From Aquilonibacter sp963820185 (GTDB lineage Bacteria > Vulcanimicrobiota > Vulcanimicrobiia > Vulcanimicrobiales > Vulcanimicrobiaceae), in the NCBI GenBank assembly GCA_963820185.1, contig CAWFYV010000007.1, positions 496,001 through 560,000 of the forward strand: a stretch of 64,000 bases of DNA, written 5' to 3'. The position numbers and the translations under genes were made by a program. Positions 34,909 to 44,404 of this stretch are shown piece after piece (position 1 is the stretch's first letter; the number at the start of each line of letters is the position of its first letter). The notes below the pieces were generated by a model that was not told where the DNA came from, did no database searches, and was given only the letters and a program-made list of their open reading frames with translations.

Positions 34909-35691
34909 ATGAAGCCCTTTGCCTTGCTGCGCATGAGCGCGGCGCTGATTCCTGTTGCCTTCGCGCTGGCGTTGGCAAACGCGGCACTAGCCCAAAGCCC
35001 GCTCTCCGGCACGTGGAACCTCCAGACGTGGACCGATCCGAGCACCGTGCAGTTCGGCGTGCGGTATGATTCTGACCACGACCATTCCGATTGGAGCCAC
35101 GACGTTCCGATGGCCTCGCTCGCGGGGCTCACGCGCGAACAGTTGCAGTCCGGTGGCGCGAACGTGCGCTTCGACGTGGTGCACGATGCCGGAACGCTGC
35201 ACTGCGTCGGCTACGCGTCGCACGGCGCGGGCGGCGGTACGTTTTCCTTTGCCCCAAGCACGAGCTTCTCGGATGCGCTCGCGTCACGCGGCATATCGCG
35301 TCCCGATGAGATGCAGCAACTGCGCATGACCATGGCCAACGTGACGCTTGCGTTCATCGATATGCTGCGCCGCAACGGCAGCGCAATCAACTCGACCGAC
35401 GAGATCATTCGCGTACTCAATCACGGCGTCGACGAGCGTTACGCGAGCGGCCTTGCCGCGCTCGGCTATAGGAACCTGGGCGCCAATGATCTCGTGCGGA
35501 TGCGCGATCACGGCGTGAGCCTCGACTACGTGCAAGGCATGCTGGCGCTCGGGTATCGGCCGACGCCCGAGGAGCTGATCCGGCTGCGCGACCACGGGGT
35601 CACGCTCGATTTCGTCAAGCGCGTCAAAGGTCACGGTTACAACGCCACCGTCGAACAGCTGATCCACATGCGTGACGCCGGCATTGGCTAA
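34909..35691 (+). CDS. Secreted protein with the same ~29-residue repeats as the M56 sensor
   Basis: 260 residues: a signal peptide (about 1-28, ending ALAQ), a beta-rich N-terminal domain (about 30-125) and four to five helical repeats of the form LGYRNLGANDLVRMRDHGV and LGYRPTPEELIRLRDHGV, ending in a partial unit. The M56 gene immediately upstream ends in the same repeat. The two could contact each other or the same ligand in the periplasm, which is inference. It starts seven bases after the M56 stop with AGGAG before the ATG, so one operon. Confidence 0.8.
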   Translation: MKPFALLRMSAALIPVAFALALANAALAQSPLSGTWNLQTWTDPSTVQFGVRYDSDHDHSDWSHDVPMASLAGLTREQLQSGGANVRFDVVHDAGTLHCVGYASHGAGGGTFSFAPSTSFSDALASRGISRPDEMQQLRMTMANVTLAFIDMLRRNGSAINSTDEIIRVLNHGVDERYASGLAALGYRNLGANDLVRMRDHGVSLDYVQGMLALGYRPTPEELIRLRDHGVTLDFVKRVKGHGYNATVEQLIHMRDAGIG

Positions 35692-37780
35692 GACTTTAGG
35701 CCTCTTTGCGCTTGTGTGTGCGCTGCTTTTTGCAGCGCACACTTGTGTAGCGCGCGCCGCTGAGGCGGCGCCGGGATTCGCGATCTCGGCCGTTCCCGTC
35801 GAAGCACCGCCGAAAATCGACGGCACACTCGACGATCCGGCGTGGAAAAACGCGGCGCGCGTGCAACTAGGTTGGAATTTTACGTTCCAACGCCCCGCAG
35901 ATGAGTCGACCGACGCGTACGTCTTGAGCGATAAGCAGTATCTCTATGTGGCGTTCGCCGCCAAGCAAAAGGAGCAGCTCGTCGCAACGCAACACGTCAA
36001 CGATCAGCCGCTCGGCTCGGACGACGTCGTCCGCGTCTTTCTCTTTCCAGCGGGCGAGCAAAGCTTTGAATACATGTTTGTCTCGAATCCGATCGGCACG
36101 CGCTACGAAACCTCGTCGGAAAACACGGCGTTCGCCCCGCAGTGGGACGCCGTCGCGAAGACGACCGCCGACGGCTATATCGTGACCATGCGAATTCCAC
36201 TGAACATCATGCGTGGGGACGGACGCAAAGAGTGGCGCATTCAATTCGACCGCCGAATCTACAGCCTGTCCGAGATGCTCGAGTGGTCACACGATCCCGG
36301 GCAAGGCTCGACGGACTCGTCTCACTACACTGGATATCTACGCGGCATGACGGGCGCATCGACCTCGAGCACGCGAACAAAACCGCGCGCAAATATCTAC
36401 GCGCTTGGCGAGCTCGCTGCGCCGTCGGCCGGCGGAAACACCTCGCGCATGGGCGCTGACGTCGCAATTCCGATCACGCCGACCGCCTCATTTCTCGGCA
36501 CGTTTCACCCCGATTACTCCAATGTGGAGCTCGACCAGCAGACGATTGCGCCCACTGCCTTTCCGCGCCGCTATCTAGAAGTGCGACCATTCTTCACGCA
36601 GGGCGCGAACTTTTACAACCAGTTCAATTGCAACGATTGTATCAACTGGCCTCCGCTCTATACGCCGAACATCCCGACGCCGCGCGATGGCTACGCTGTT
36701 GAAGGCGTACAGGGTCGGTTCAACTTTGGTGCGTTCGACGCGGTCGGCGACCAGCGCACCGATACGGCGCAAGCGGTACAGTATGGGACTCCCAACCACA
36801 GCTTCTTCGGACTCTACCAGCGAATCTCGACCGACTATGCGGGGCTACACGATGTTGCGCAATTCGGGCAGCTTGTCTTGGGGAACGCGCACAACTTCAA
36901 CGTCTATGCGACGGAAGGGCAAGAGGACGGCACGCTCGTGACCGACGCGTCAGCGGGCATCTATCGCGAGTACGGCCTCAACTACTTCACGCCGAAGGAA
37001 GGTATCTTCGCCGCCTACCATCAGGTCGGCGCGCAGTACGGGCCGCCGGACTCGTTCTTCCAAATTAACGATATCACTGGGCCCTCAACGTACATCTATC
37101 GCGAGTTCGACAATGCGCCGCACTCGTACATTCAGAACTACATCGTCTCGTACGACTATCAGAACTATCACAACACGCTGGGCCAACTCAACGATAGCAA
37201 CCGCGCCGCGCAACTGCAGATCAATGCGCGCAACCTCTTCTCACTCTCGCTCTCGACCGGCAACGCCTACGTGATGTTCCCTGGGCTCCCCGGCGGCGAC
37301 AACAATCAGTTCGGCGGAACGCTGACCTATAATTCCAACGGTGCGACACCCGCGAGCTACACGTACAACATCGGACGCTACGCCGACGGCTATCTGCACG
37401 CGTCGGCCCGTTCGATAACGCTTCGCGTCACACCGCGAGGCACAGTCACCTTCGAGGCCGACGACACGAGCGATACGCTCGATAGCGGCGAGCAGCTCGT
37501 GCAGTGGCTCGAGCGCGTGAGCTTCGCCTATCAGATCAACCGCACGTCGTCACTCGCGGTTGGCGTGCGCCGAATCATCGGCACGACGCCCCCATTCTTT
37601 ACGCCCGTCTCGCAGCTCGACACGCTCTATATCAACGCCTCCAACGTGTCGGTCGCGTACTACAAGCGCTTCGGACGCGGCGAGCTGTATCTCGTCTATG
37701 GCGATCCTAACGCGCTCTCGACCACCCCGGCGATGATCGCCAAGTATATCTTCTACGTCGGTGCGCAGAAAGGTACTTAG
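35672..37780 (+). CDS. Secreted DOMON/CBM9-like protein with DUF5916 beta-barrel domain
   Basis: 702 residues. A signal sequence (about 10-30) precedes a carbohydrate-binding-9-like domain (about 40-205: PPKIDGTLDDPAWKNAA, then YLYVAFAAKQ). The rest is a DUF5916-type region with many alternating aromatic strands that suggests an outer-membrane barrel. A ligand role (sugar or heme) is only suggested by the family. The GTG start at 35672 overlaps the previous gene by 20 bases; a TTG at 35684 is possible. Convergent with the next gene, four-base overlap. Confidence 0.8.
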   Translation: MTPALAKTLGLFALVCALLFAAHTCVARAAEAAPGFAISAVPVEAPPKIDGTLDDPAWKNAARVQLGWNFTFQRPADESTDAYVLSDKQYLYVAFAAKQKEQLVATQHVNDQPLGSDDVVRVFLFPAGEQSFEYMFVSNPIGTRYETSSENTAFAPQWDAVAKTTADGYIVTMRIPLNIMRGDGRKEWRIQFDRRIYSLSEMLEWSHDPGQGSTDSSHYTGYLRGMTGASTSSTRTKPRANIYALGELAAPSAGGNTSRMGADVAIPITPTASFLGTFHPDYSNVELDQQTIAPTAFPRRYLEVRPFFTQGANFYNQFNCNDCINWPPLYTPNIPTPRDGYAVEGVQGRFNFGAFDAVGDQRTDTAQAVQYGTPNHSFFGLYQRISTDYAGLHDVAQFGQLVLGNAHNFNVYATEGQEDGTLVTDASAGIYREYGLNYFTPKEGIFAAYHQVGAQYGPPDSFFQINDITGPSTYIYREFDNAPHSYIQNYIVSYDYQNYHNTLGQLNDSNRAAQLQINARNLFSLSLSTGNAYVMFPGLPGGDNNQFGGTLTYNSNGATPASYTYNIGRYADGYLHASARSITLRVTPRGTVTFEADDTSDTLDSGEQLVQWLERVSFAYQINRTSSLAVGVRRIIGTTPPFFTPVSQLDTLYINASNVSVAYYKRFGRGELYLVYGDPNALSTTPAMIAKYIFYVGAQKGT

Positions 37781-38307
37781 ACGTTCATCCCGACCGTCTG
37801 GCCGATGTTGTGGAAGAACTGGCCGGACATGCGGCTGAAGTTGGTCCACGCACCCGCGCCGTACTTGGCGTTGACGTCCGCGGCGACTTGACTTGCGATC
37901 TTCGCGCCGAAAAGCGACGTGAAGAACGTGTCGTTATCGAACGTAATGCCCCCGTTGGTCACCCCGGCTTGCACGAGTTGCGTCGCGAGTCCCTGACCAC
38001 CGGTTTGCGCAGGCGGCGGAATCGAGAGGTTGTTCTTTCCGGCGAGTTGCCACGCGTCGGCGATCGCGTAATCGAACATATGCACGAAGCGGTCCGCGTT
38101 GGTCTGTCCGTATGCGGTCGCGAGTTGTTGCTGATTCGCGAGGACGGCGTTTTCGCCGATCATGGCGTTGAATGCGCGCACGGTCGAGTAGCTGCCCGGG
38201 CCACCACCACTAGCGATTAACGATGACGCGAGCGTCAGGTTCGCTCCGGGAGGCGGGGGAGCGGCGGCAAGGAGCGCCGCGCACAGGACTGTTACTAGCA
38301 GTTTCAT
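37777..38307 (-). CDS. Small secreted protein of unknown function
   Basis: 176 residues with a signal peptide (MKLLVTVLCAALLAAAPPPPG) and an Ala/Gln/Asn-rich, probably helical mature part (NQQQLATAYGQTNADRF). No cysteine pair or catalytic motif is evident, and I do not recognise the family. It stands between convergent and same-strand neighbours with its own ATG at 38307. Confidence 0.65.
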   Translation of the reverse strand: MKLLVTVLCAALLAAAPPPPGANLTLASSLIASGGGPGSYSTVRAFNAMIGENAVLANQQQLATAYGQTNADRFVHMFDYAIADAWQLAGKNNLSIPPPAQTGGQGLATQLVQAGVTNGGITFDNDTFFTSLFGAKIASQVAADVNAKYGAGAWTNFSRMSGQFFHNIGQTVGMNV

Positions 38308-38357
38308 GCTTGCATGGTACCCGCGCCGGTATCGCTATGGAGCGGAGCGCTTGCTTC

Positions 38358-39062
38358 CTACGCCGGACGTTGTGTCGGCACGAACTCGAGGTACGCCGCG
38401 GTCTTGCTTGCGGTCTGCGCATCGTAATAGCGGGAGATGACGTGCAACGCCGCCGAGATGCCCGACGTCAGACCTCCGGCGGTGACGATGCTGCCGTTGT
38501 CGACAAAGCGCGGACCGCGCACCAGCGTCACCTTCGGGAATTGCTTTGCAAACGCGTCGTAGTATTCGTGATGGGTCGTCGCCGATTTGCCGTCGAGGAT
38601 CCCGGACTTCGCGAGTTTGAACGCGCCGGTGCAGACCGACATCGTGAGATCGACCTTGCCTTGCGCGTCGCGAAGCATTTTCATGAATGCCTCGGAGCCA
38701 TCGCTCTGCGCGCCCACGACGATGATGTGTGGATCGGGAATGTCGCCGGCATTGAATGAATAGGTTGGCTCGATGCGTAGACCGCCGGTCATCTCGACGA
38801 TATTCGTGGTCTCGGAAACCGTGTATAGATGAAAGGGCATGCTGCCGTTGGGCAACATCACGTCTTGAAAGGTCTCCCAGGCGCCAGCGAGGTCGATCAC
38901 GTTGCCTTGGCTGGAAATCATGAACGCCACGTTGATTTGGCCGTTCGCGGGCACTTTGAGCTGCGCATAGGTCGCCGAGAGATCGGCCGCGTGTAGGGCC
39001 TGCGGTACCGCGGCGACCACGCCGGCGGCGGCGGAGGCGGTGAGCAAAGATTTTCTCGTCAT
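38358..39062 (-). CDS. DJ-1/PfpI-family (class I amidotransferase-like) protein, exported
   Basis: 234 residues with an N-terminal export signal (about 1-26) and a DJ-1/PfpI domain. The nucleophile elbow is SVCTGAFKLAKSGILDGK with the Cys followed by a THHEYYD segment, as in isonitrile hydratase-like and AraC-associated members. An exported form is unusual for this family. The start lies 20 bases from the divergent AraC gene, which likely controls it. The substrate is unknown. Confidence 0.8.
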   Translation of the reverse strand: MTRKSLLTASAAAGVVAAVPQALHAADLSATYAQLKVPANGQINVAFMISSQGNVIDLAGAWETFQDVMLPNGSMPFHLYTVSETTNIVEMTGGLRIEPTYSFNAGDIPDPHIIVVGAQSDGSEAFMKMLRDAQGKVDLTMSVCTGAFKLAKSGILDGKSATTHHEYYDAFAKQFPKVTLVRGPRFVDNGSIVTAGGLTSGISAALHVISRYYDAQTASKTAAYLEFVPTQRPA

Positions 39063-39082
39063 GCTACGATGATACGAAGTTT

Positions 39083-39913
39083 ATGGATGCGCGTATTGTA
39101 CGAAATTTGCAACCCGGCCAGTGGTACGGCACCGTCGAGCGCGCCGCGCAGGTGGGCGGCGTCAATCTCTCGATTGTGCATCACCCGCATGCCCGACGCA
39201 TCGAGCCGCACACGCATGCACTCGCGTACTTCATCTTGCTCGTCTCGGGCCGGTACGAGGAGACGCACGAAGAGGTCACCGCGCGGTACGAGCCTTTCAG
39301 CATCGCGTTTCACGCGGCTGGGATGACGCACTGGGACGAGATCATTGGGGAGACGACGCAGTTCGCGGTCGAGCTTTCACCGGCGTGGGAAACGCGTATT
39401 GGCGTATACTTCGACACGTCGGGCTGGCGCTTGGAGTTGCAGCACGGCGAAGCCGTGTGGCTTGCGGTGCGTTTGATGAATCTATTTCTCGACGAGAACC
39501 TCGAGGAACTGGAAGCCGATTCGATCGTCTCTGAAATGTTGGGAATCGCACTGCGCACCGTCGAGCGCGATCATTCGCGTCGCGCATGGATCGATGATGT
39601 GAAGAAACTGCTGCACGAGCAGTTCACCGAGTCGATCAGCTTAGAGTCACTGGCGCAACGTGTCGGCGTTCACCCCGCGTCGCTCGCACGCGGGTTTCGT
39701 TTGGAGGAAGGCACGACGGTTGGTGATTACGTGATGCGACTGCGAATACAGCACGCGTGCCGCCTGATGAGCAACACGTCGAGAAGCCTCGCGGATGTTG
39801 CCGGTGTATGCGGCTTTGCCGACCAGAGTCATCTCACGCGTGTATTCAAGTCGATCACCGGATTGCCGCCGGGACTCTTTCGCGAACGAAGGATTTTGGA
39901 CGCGCAAAGCTGA
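39083..39913 (+). CDS. AraC-family transcriptional regulator
   Basis: 276 residues: a cupin-like sensing domain (HHPHARRIEPHTHALAY and following strands, about 30-110) and a C-terminal double helix-turn-helix (ESISLESLAQRVGVHPASLAR; VCGFADQSHLTRVFKSITG, each broken here as motif ends). The second HTH carries the family's usual GF-D-S-H-RxFK pattern. It is divergent from the DJ-1-like gene, a common arrangement for a regulator and its target. Confidence 0.88.
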   Translation: MDARIVRNLQPGQWYGTVERAAQVGGVNLSIVHHPHARRIEPHTHALAYFILLVSGRYEETHEEVTARYEPFSIAFHAAGMTHWDEIIGETTQFAVELSPAWETRIGVYFDTSGWRLELQHGEAVWLAVRLMNLFLDENLEELEADSIVSEMLGIALRTVERDHSRRAWIDDVKKLLHEQFTESISLESLAQRVGVHPASLARGFRLEEGTTVGDYVMRLRIQHACRLMSNTSRSLADVAGVCGFADQSHLTRVFKSITGLPPGLFRERRILDAQS

Positions 39914-39923
39914 TAGGGTGCGC

Positions 39924-42900
39924 ATGAAGCGCATTCTTGTCGCCGCTCTTGGCGTGCTATTCATTCTCGGATCGAACGGAGCCAACGCCTCATCCGCTAC
40001 GTCAACCACGCAGAAGCAGATGAGCAAATTGCAATGGCGGAGCATCGGGCCGTTCATCGGGGGCCGCGCGGTCGCAGTCACCGGCGTTCCGAGCCAACCG
40101 GACCTGTTCTATTTCGGAGGCGTTGAGGGCGGCGTCTGGCGTAGCACCAACTACGGCGTGAGTTGGGAGAACATCACCGACGGCAAGATACCCGGCACCG
40201 CGACCAGCATTGGTGCCATCGCCGTGGCACCGTCGAATCCGAAGATCATCTACATCGGAACCGGCGAGAGCGATATTCGCGGTAACTTCGACACCGGTGT
40301 CGGCATTTTCAAGAGCACGGACGCGGGTGAAACGTGGAAATACGCCGGCCTCTCCGATACCCATCAGATCAGCTCGCTCGTCATCGATCCGCGCAATCCG
40401 AACATCGTCTACGCGACGTCGATGGGCCACGTCTTTGCGCCCAATCCGGAGCGCGGCATATACAAGACCACCGACGGCGGCAAGAACTGGAACAAGATTC
40501 TCTACGTCGACGATAAGACCGGCGCGAACAACATCGTGATGGATCCGCGCAATTCGAGCGTGCTCTACGCGACGATGTGGCAAGCCTATCGCAAACCGTG
40601 GATCATGGTGAGCGGCGGTCCGGGTAGCGGACTCTACAAGTCAACCAATGCCGGTGCAAGCTGGACGAAGATTTCGACCAATCCGGGTTTCGCGACCGGC
40701 GTGCTCGGTAAAATGGGCGTGGCCGTCGCGCCGAACAAGCCGAACGTCCTCTACTGCATGGTGCAGGCGAAGGAAGGCGGCGTCTTCCGTTCGGATAACG
40801 CCGGCGCAACGTGGAAGCGCGTCAACGCGGAGTGGATCCTGCGCCAGCGCGCCTTCTACTATATGGCGATCTACGTCGACCCGACGAATTGGAAAGTCGC
40901 CTACGCGCCGAATGTCGATGCGTTCTGGAAGACAAGCGACGGCGGTGTGACCTGGAAGCCGGTATTTCCGCCGCACGGTGACAATCACATCATTTGGATC
41001 AACCCCAACAATCCGAAGGTCTTGCTGGTGGGCGATGATGGCGGCGCGTCGGTCTCAACCGACGGCGGCAAGACGTTTAGCCCGGATTGGAATCAGCCGA
41101 CCGGACAGTTCTACCACATCGCGATCGACGACCAGTTCCCGTATCACGTCTACGGCGCGCAACAAGACGAAGGCGCGTTCGAGATTCCCAGCGCTTCGAG
41201 CGAGGGGCTCGGTCAGAACGTCGTTCATCAGGTCGCGCTGGGCGAGAGTACGTATGTGGCCGTCGATCCGCGCAATCCGGATATCACCTACGGTAGTGGG
41301 TACATGAGCTCGACCGTGCAGCTCCAAACCTCGAATGGCGAGGAAAAGAACGTCAGTCCGTGGCCGAAATATATGAGCGGTGCATCCTCTGCCGAGACGC
41401 AATATCGTTTTGGTTGGACGCACCCGGTGCTGTTCTCGCCGGCGAAACCGAACGAACTCTTTGAAACCGCACAAGTCGTCTTCAAGAGCGATGACTTCGG
41501 CAAGACTTGGGCGCAGATCAGCCCGGATCTCACACGCAATGACAAAGCATCGGAAGGCGAAAGCGGCGGTCCGATCAACCTCGACCAAACCGGCGTCGAG
41601 ACGTTCCCGGATATCTCGTCGTTTGCGATCTCACCGCTCGACGCGGGAACGATGTGGGCGGGATCGGCCGACGGCCTCGTGCACGTCACAAGCGACGGCG
41701 GCAAGAACTGGAACCTTGTCACGCCGCCTGCATTGCCGCAGTGGTCGCAGATCTCGAGCATCGAGCCCTCGCATACCGACAAGGGCACGGCGTTTGTCAC
41801 CGCGTCGCGGTTTCAGTGGGACGACTTCCATCCCTACATCTATAAGACGACCGACTACGGCGCGCATTGGAGCACGCTCACGGCGGGCTTGCCGAACGAC
41901 CAGTACGTCTTCGTCGTGCGCGAAGATCCGCGCGAAACGCAGGTCCTCTTCGCGGGCACGCGCAGCACCGCGTACGTCAGCTTGAACGGCGGTGCGCTCT
42001 GGCAGCCGCTCACGCTCAATCTCCCCGGCGTGCAGGTGCGCGACATGCAGATCAGCGCGCGGCAAGGACAACTTGCAGTCGCGACCCACGGGCGCTCGTT
42101 CTGGGTACTCGATAACCTCGCGCTGATCGAGCAACTCGCCAAAGACGGTGCGCAGACGCTCTACGCGCCGGAGACGGCATGGCTCACCCACGCCTACGGC
42201 GGCGGCGGATTCGGTTTGACCGGAACGAATCCGGATTACGGTGCGACCGTCTATTTCAATATTCCCAAAGACTACAAAGGGAAGACGCCGGTCACGCTGA
42301 CCTTCCTCGATTCGACCGGGAAGACGGTGCGCACGTTCAACTTGCATCTCAAGGACAAGAAGGCGAAGCCAATCCGGCCCTATCTCCTCGGCAAAGAGCC
42401 GGAGGAGAAGCAGCTCGCCTATCAGTTGAATGAACTCACGGCGATCGAGCCGGGGATGAATTCGTTTCTCTGGGATCTGCGCTACCCCGGTGCAACCGAA
42501 GTGCACAACCTCAATCTCGAATCGACCGACGACTTCAGCGATGAGCCGTTTGGGCCGACGATTCTGCCCGGCACGTACACGGTGGCGCTCGACTATGGCG
42601 GGAAGAGCGTCCAGCAGAACTTCGTGGTCAAGCTCGATCCACGCTTGCATCCGGCCGACGGCGAACTCGAAGCTCGCCTCGCACTTGCAACGCAAGTCAG
42701 CGGGACACTCGATGCGCTCAACAAAGCGGTCAACGCGGCACTTGCTGCTCGCAGCCATATGTCGCCGCACGATCGCGCGCAGGTCGATCAAGCCGTCAAC
42801 AGCGTCGTGCAGTTCGATATCCACTCGGATGAAGGCGACCTGCTGCATGAGACGAGGCTGCGTGACTATCTCGCCTTCCTGTTGAATTCGCTCGACAACG

Positions 42901-42998
42901 CGTTCCAGGCGCCGACGGCAGCGGAACAGGCGACCTACACCGATCTCAAGGCTCAGGCCGATGCTGCGATTTCGCAGCTACAGGCATTAACACAGTAG
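39924..42998 (+). CDS. Large secreted Asp-box beta-propeller protein (sortilin/BNR-like)
   Basis: 1024 residues with a signal peptide (about 1-23). At least ten Asp-box blades are seen (STNYGVSWENI, STDAGETWKYA, TTDGGKNWNKI, STNAGASWTKI, SDNAGATWKRV, TSDGGVTWKPV, STDGGKTFSPDW, SDDFGKTWAQI, TSDGGKNWNLV, TTDYGAHWSTL). A beta-sandwich and a helical C-terminal region (about 880-1024) follow. Similar proteins are called glycosyl hydrolase or sortilin-like, but no catalytic acids can be assigned, so enzymatic activity is unproven. The ATG at 39924 begins the signal; the open frame upstream lies in the AraC gene. Confidence 0.85.
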   Translation: MKRILVAALGVLFILGSNGANASSATSTTQKQMSKLQWRSIGPFIGGRAVAVTGVPSQPDLFYFGGVEGGVWRSTNYGVSWENITDGKIPGTATSIGAIAVAPSNPKIIYIGTGESDIRGNFDTGVGIFKSTDAGETWKYAGLSDTHQISSLVIDPRNPNIVYATSMGHVFAPNPERGIYKTTDGGKNWNKILYVDDKTGANNIVMDPRNSSVLYATMWQAYRKPWIMVSGGPGSGLYKSTNAGASWTKISTNPGFATGVLGKMGVAVAPNKPNVLYCMVQAKEGGVFRSDNAGATWKRVNAEWILRQRAFYYMAIYVDPTNWKVAYAPNVDAFWKTSDGGVTWKPVFPPHGDNHIIWINPNNPKVLLVGDDGGASVSTDGGKTFSPDWNQPTGQFYHIAIDDQFPYHVYGAQQDEGAFEIPSASSEGLGQNVVHQVALGESTYVAVDPRNPDITYGSGYMSSTVQLQTSNGEEKNVSPWPKYMSGASSAETQYRFGWTHPVLFSPAKPNELFETAQVVFKSDDFGKTWAQISPDLTRNDKASEGESGGPINLDQTGVETFPDISSFAISPLDAGTMWAGSADGLVHVTSDGGKNWNLVTPPALPQWSQISSIEPSHTDKGTAFVTASRFQWDDFHPYIYKTTDYGAHWSTLTAGLPNDQYVFVVREDPRETQVLFAGTRSTAYVSLNGGALWQPLTLNLPGVQVRDMQISARQGQLAVATHGRSFWVLDNLALIEQLAKDGAQTLYAPETAWLTHAYGGGGFGLTGTNPDYGATVYFNIPKDYKGKTPVTLTFLDSTGKTVRTFNLHLKDKKAKPIRPYLLGKEPEEKQLAYQLNELTAIEPGMNSFLWDLRYPGATEVHNLNLESTDDFSDEPFGPTILPGTYTVALDYGGKSVQQNFVVKLDPRLHPADGELEARLALATQVSGTLDALNKAVNAALAARSHMSPHDRAQVDQAVNSVVQFDIHSDEGDLLHETRLRDYLAFLLNSLDNAFQAPTAAEQATYTDLKAQADAAISQLQALTQ

Positions 42999-43008
42999 AG
43001 GATTTGAT

Positions 43009-43470
43009 ATGAAAAACATCTTGCGCTATGTCGCCGTGGCGGCGATCGCGTTCGTTCTTGGAGCCACCGTCGCGCGGATACCGATTGCGAAGGCTGCGGC
43101 CGCACCGCTGCAGCCAAAGGTGATCGATCTCATGACCATCACGACGGCGGACATGCCCCCACCGACGGCGATGTTCCCGAATCTCCACGTGAAGCAGCTG
43201 TTTGCCACCGACGGCGTGACGGCGCAGTTGGCGTTGGGTTCGGCGCCCAAGCACTCCCATGCCGGTGCCTCTGAGATTCAGATTATCCTCGATGGGAGCG
43301 GCCAGGAATGGCTTGGCGATCGCAAGGTGGATCTGAAGCCGGGCTTGATGATCATCATTCCGGCGGGTACCGCGCACTCGGGCACCGTTGATACATCAGG
43401 GGGCAAGCTCCGATTGGTCGCCTTCAAGACGCCGCCGCAGGCACCTGACGATATCCATTTAATGCCCTAG
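43009..43470 (+). CDS. Secreted cupin-domain protein, first of a tandem pair
   Basis: 153 residues: a signal anchor (about 8-30) and a single cupin (PKHSHAGASEIQIILDGSG for motif 1 and PAGTAHSGTVDTS for motif 2), with His/Glu positions able to bind a metal. The ATG is preceded by AGAGG, ten bases after the propeller stop. The next gene is a close copy, so a recent duplication. The substrate is unknown. Confidence 0.82.
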   Translation: MKNILRYVAVAAIAFVLGATVARIPIAKAAAAPLQPKVIDLMTITTADMPPPTAMFPNLHVKQLFATDGVTAQLALGSAPKHSHAGASEIQIILDGSGQEWLGDRKVDLKPGLMIIIPAGTAHSGTVDTSGGKLRLVAFKTPPQAPDDIHLMP

Positions 43471-43473
43471 GGC

Positions 43474-43935
43474 ATGAAACAGCTTCTTCGTCTTATCGGC
43501 GTCGCTGCGATCGCCTTTGCCCTCGGGCTGAGCGTCGCGCGTATGCCGCTTGCGCATGCTGCCGCCGCGCCGTTGCAGGCTGCCGCGGTTGACCTCCTTG
43601 CCATTTCACCCGATGCGATGCCGTCGCCGTCGACGACGTTTCCGAATCTGCGTTCAAAAACGCTGGTCGTCGCCGACGGGATGACGGCCGCGCTTCAAAT
43701 GGGAACGGCGAACAAACACTATCACGCCGATGCAAACGAAGTGCAGATCGTACTTGCGGGCAGCGGCACGGAATGGCTCGGCAACACACAAGTTCCGTTG
43801 CAACCGGGCATGATGATCGTGATCCCTATGGGTACCAACCACGCAGGGCTGGTCGATACATCAGGCGGGAAACTGCGGTTCGTTTCGATCAAGACGCCGC
43901 CGCAGGCGCCTACCGACGTGCACTTCGTGCAATAG
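43474..43935 (+). CDS. Secreted cupin-domain protein, second of a tandem pair
   Basis: 153 residues, equal in length to the previous gene and alike throughout, with the same signal region (ALGLSVARMPLAHAAAAPL), cupin motif 1 (NKHYHADANEVQIVLAGSG) and motif 2 (PMGTNHAGLVDTSGGKL). Only three bases separate the genes. The metal-binding His in motif 1 is kept. The pair probably acts on related ligands or as a heterodimer, which is inference. Confidence 0.82.
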   Translation: MKQLLRLIGVAAIAFALGLSVARMPLAHAAAAPLQAAAVDLLAISPDAMPSPSTTFPNLRSKTLVVADGMTAALQMGTANKHYHADANEVQIVLAGSGTEWLGNTQVPLQPGMMIVIPMGTNHAGLVDTSGGKLRFVSIKTPPQAPTDVHFVQ

Positions 43936-43965
43936 CCTACAGTTCGCGCGCCTACAGTTCGCGCG
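43936..43965. repeat. 15-bp tandem duplication at the 3' end of the GNAT gene
   Basis: CCTACAGTTCGCGCG occurs twice in a row (43936-43950 and 43951-43965). The duplicated unit holds the last four codons and the stop of the GNAT gene, so one copy is spare. It looks like replication slippage. Confidence 0.8.
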
Positions 43966-44404
43966 CGATGTAGCGAACCGTTTTGCCGGCGCGGTCGGGC
44001 AGTTGCGCGCGCCCGACCTCGGTGAAACCCATTGCGGCGTGAAACGCATCGGACTGCGGATTGGGCGGATCGCTGTAGACCTCCGCACAGAGGATCGTGT
44101 GTCCATCCGCGCGTGCTTTGGCGATCAATTCTTCGTAGAGTGCGCGGGCGTAGCCACGGCCGCGCGCCTGCGCTGAGACGGCCACGCGGTCGACGTACAC
44201 AAAGCGCGGGTAGCGCTCGCGGAACCAGCGATGGTTCGGGCTGTCGTACGGAGCGCGCTCGTCAAAGGCGATGAGCATCGCCGCTCCATCGTCGGTGAGT
44301 TTTGCAAGATAGGCGATGTCGAGCAGGGCACGCAGCTCGTGCTCGGTGAGCGGCCAAAGTTGCGATTCGCACTCGCGATTGAGTACGAGAAAGCCCTCGA
44401 TCAC
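43952..44404 (-). CDS. GNAT-family N-acetyltransferase
   Basis: 150 residues with the acetyl-CoA-binding motif A (YVDRVAVSAQARGRGYARALYEE in pieces: VDRVAVS, then RGRGYARAL) and motif B (NPQSDAFHAAMGFTEVGR). The substrate is unknown. The start overlaps the stop of the MASE1 phosphatase by four bases, so it is the second gene of that operon. Confidence 0.88.
   Translation of the reverse strand: MIEGFLVLNRECESQLWPLTEHELRALLDIAYLAKLTDDGAAMLIAFDERAPYDSPNHRWFRERYPRFVYVDRVAVSAQARGRGYARALYEELIAKARADGHTILCAEVYSDPPNPQSDAFHAAMGFTEVGRAQLPDRAGKTVRYIAREL

Noticed and set aside
41631..42848. Minus-strand open frame (405 codons) opposite the beta-propeller gene
   Set aside because: Antisense to a clear Asp-box protein, no recognisable domain or ribosome site; a codon-bias shadow.
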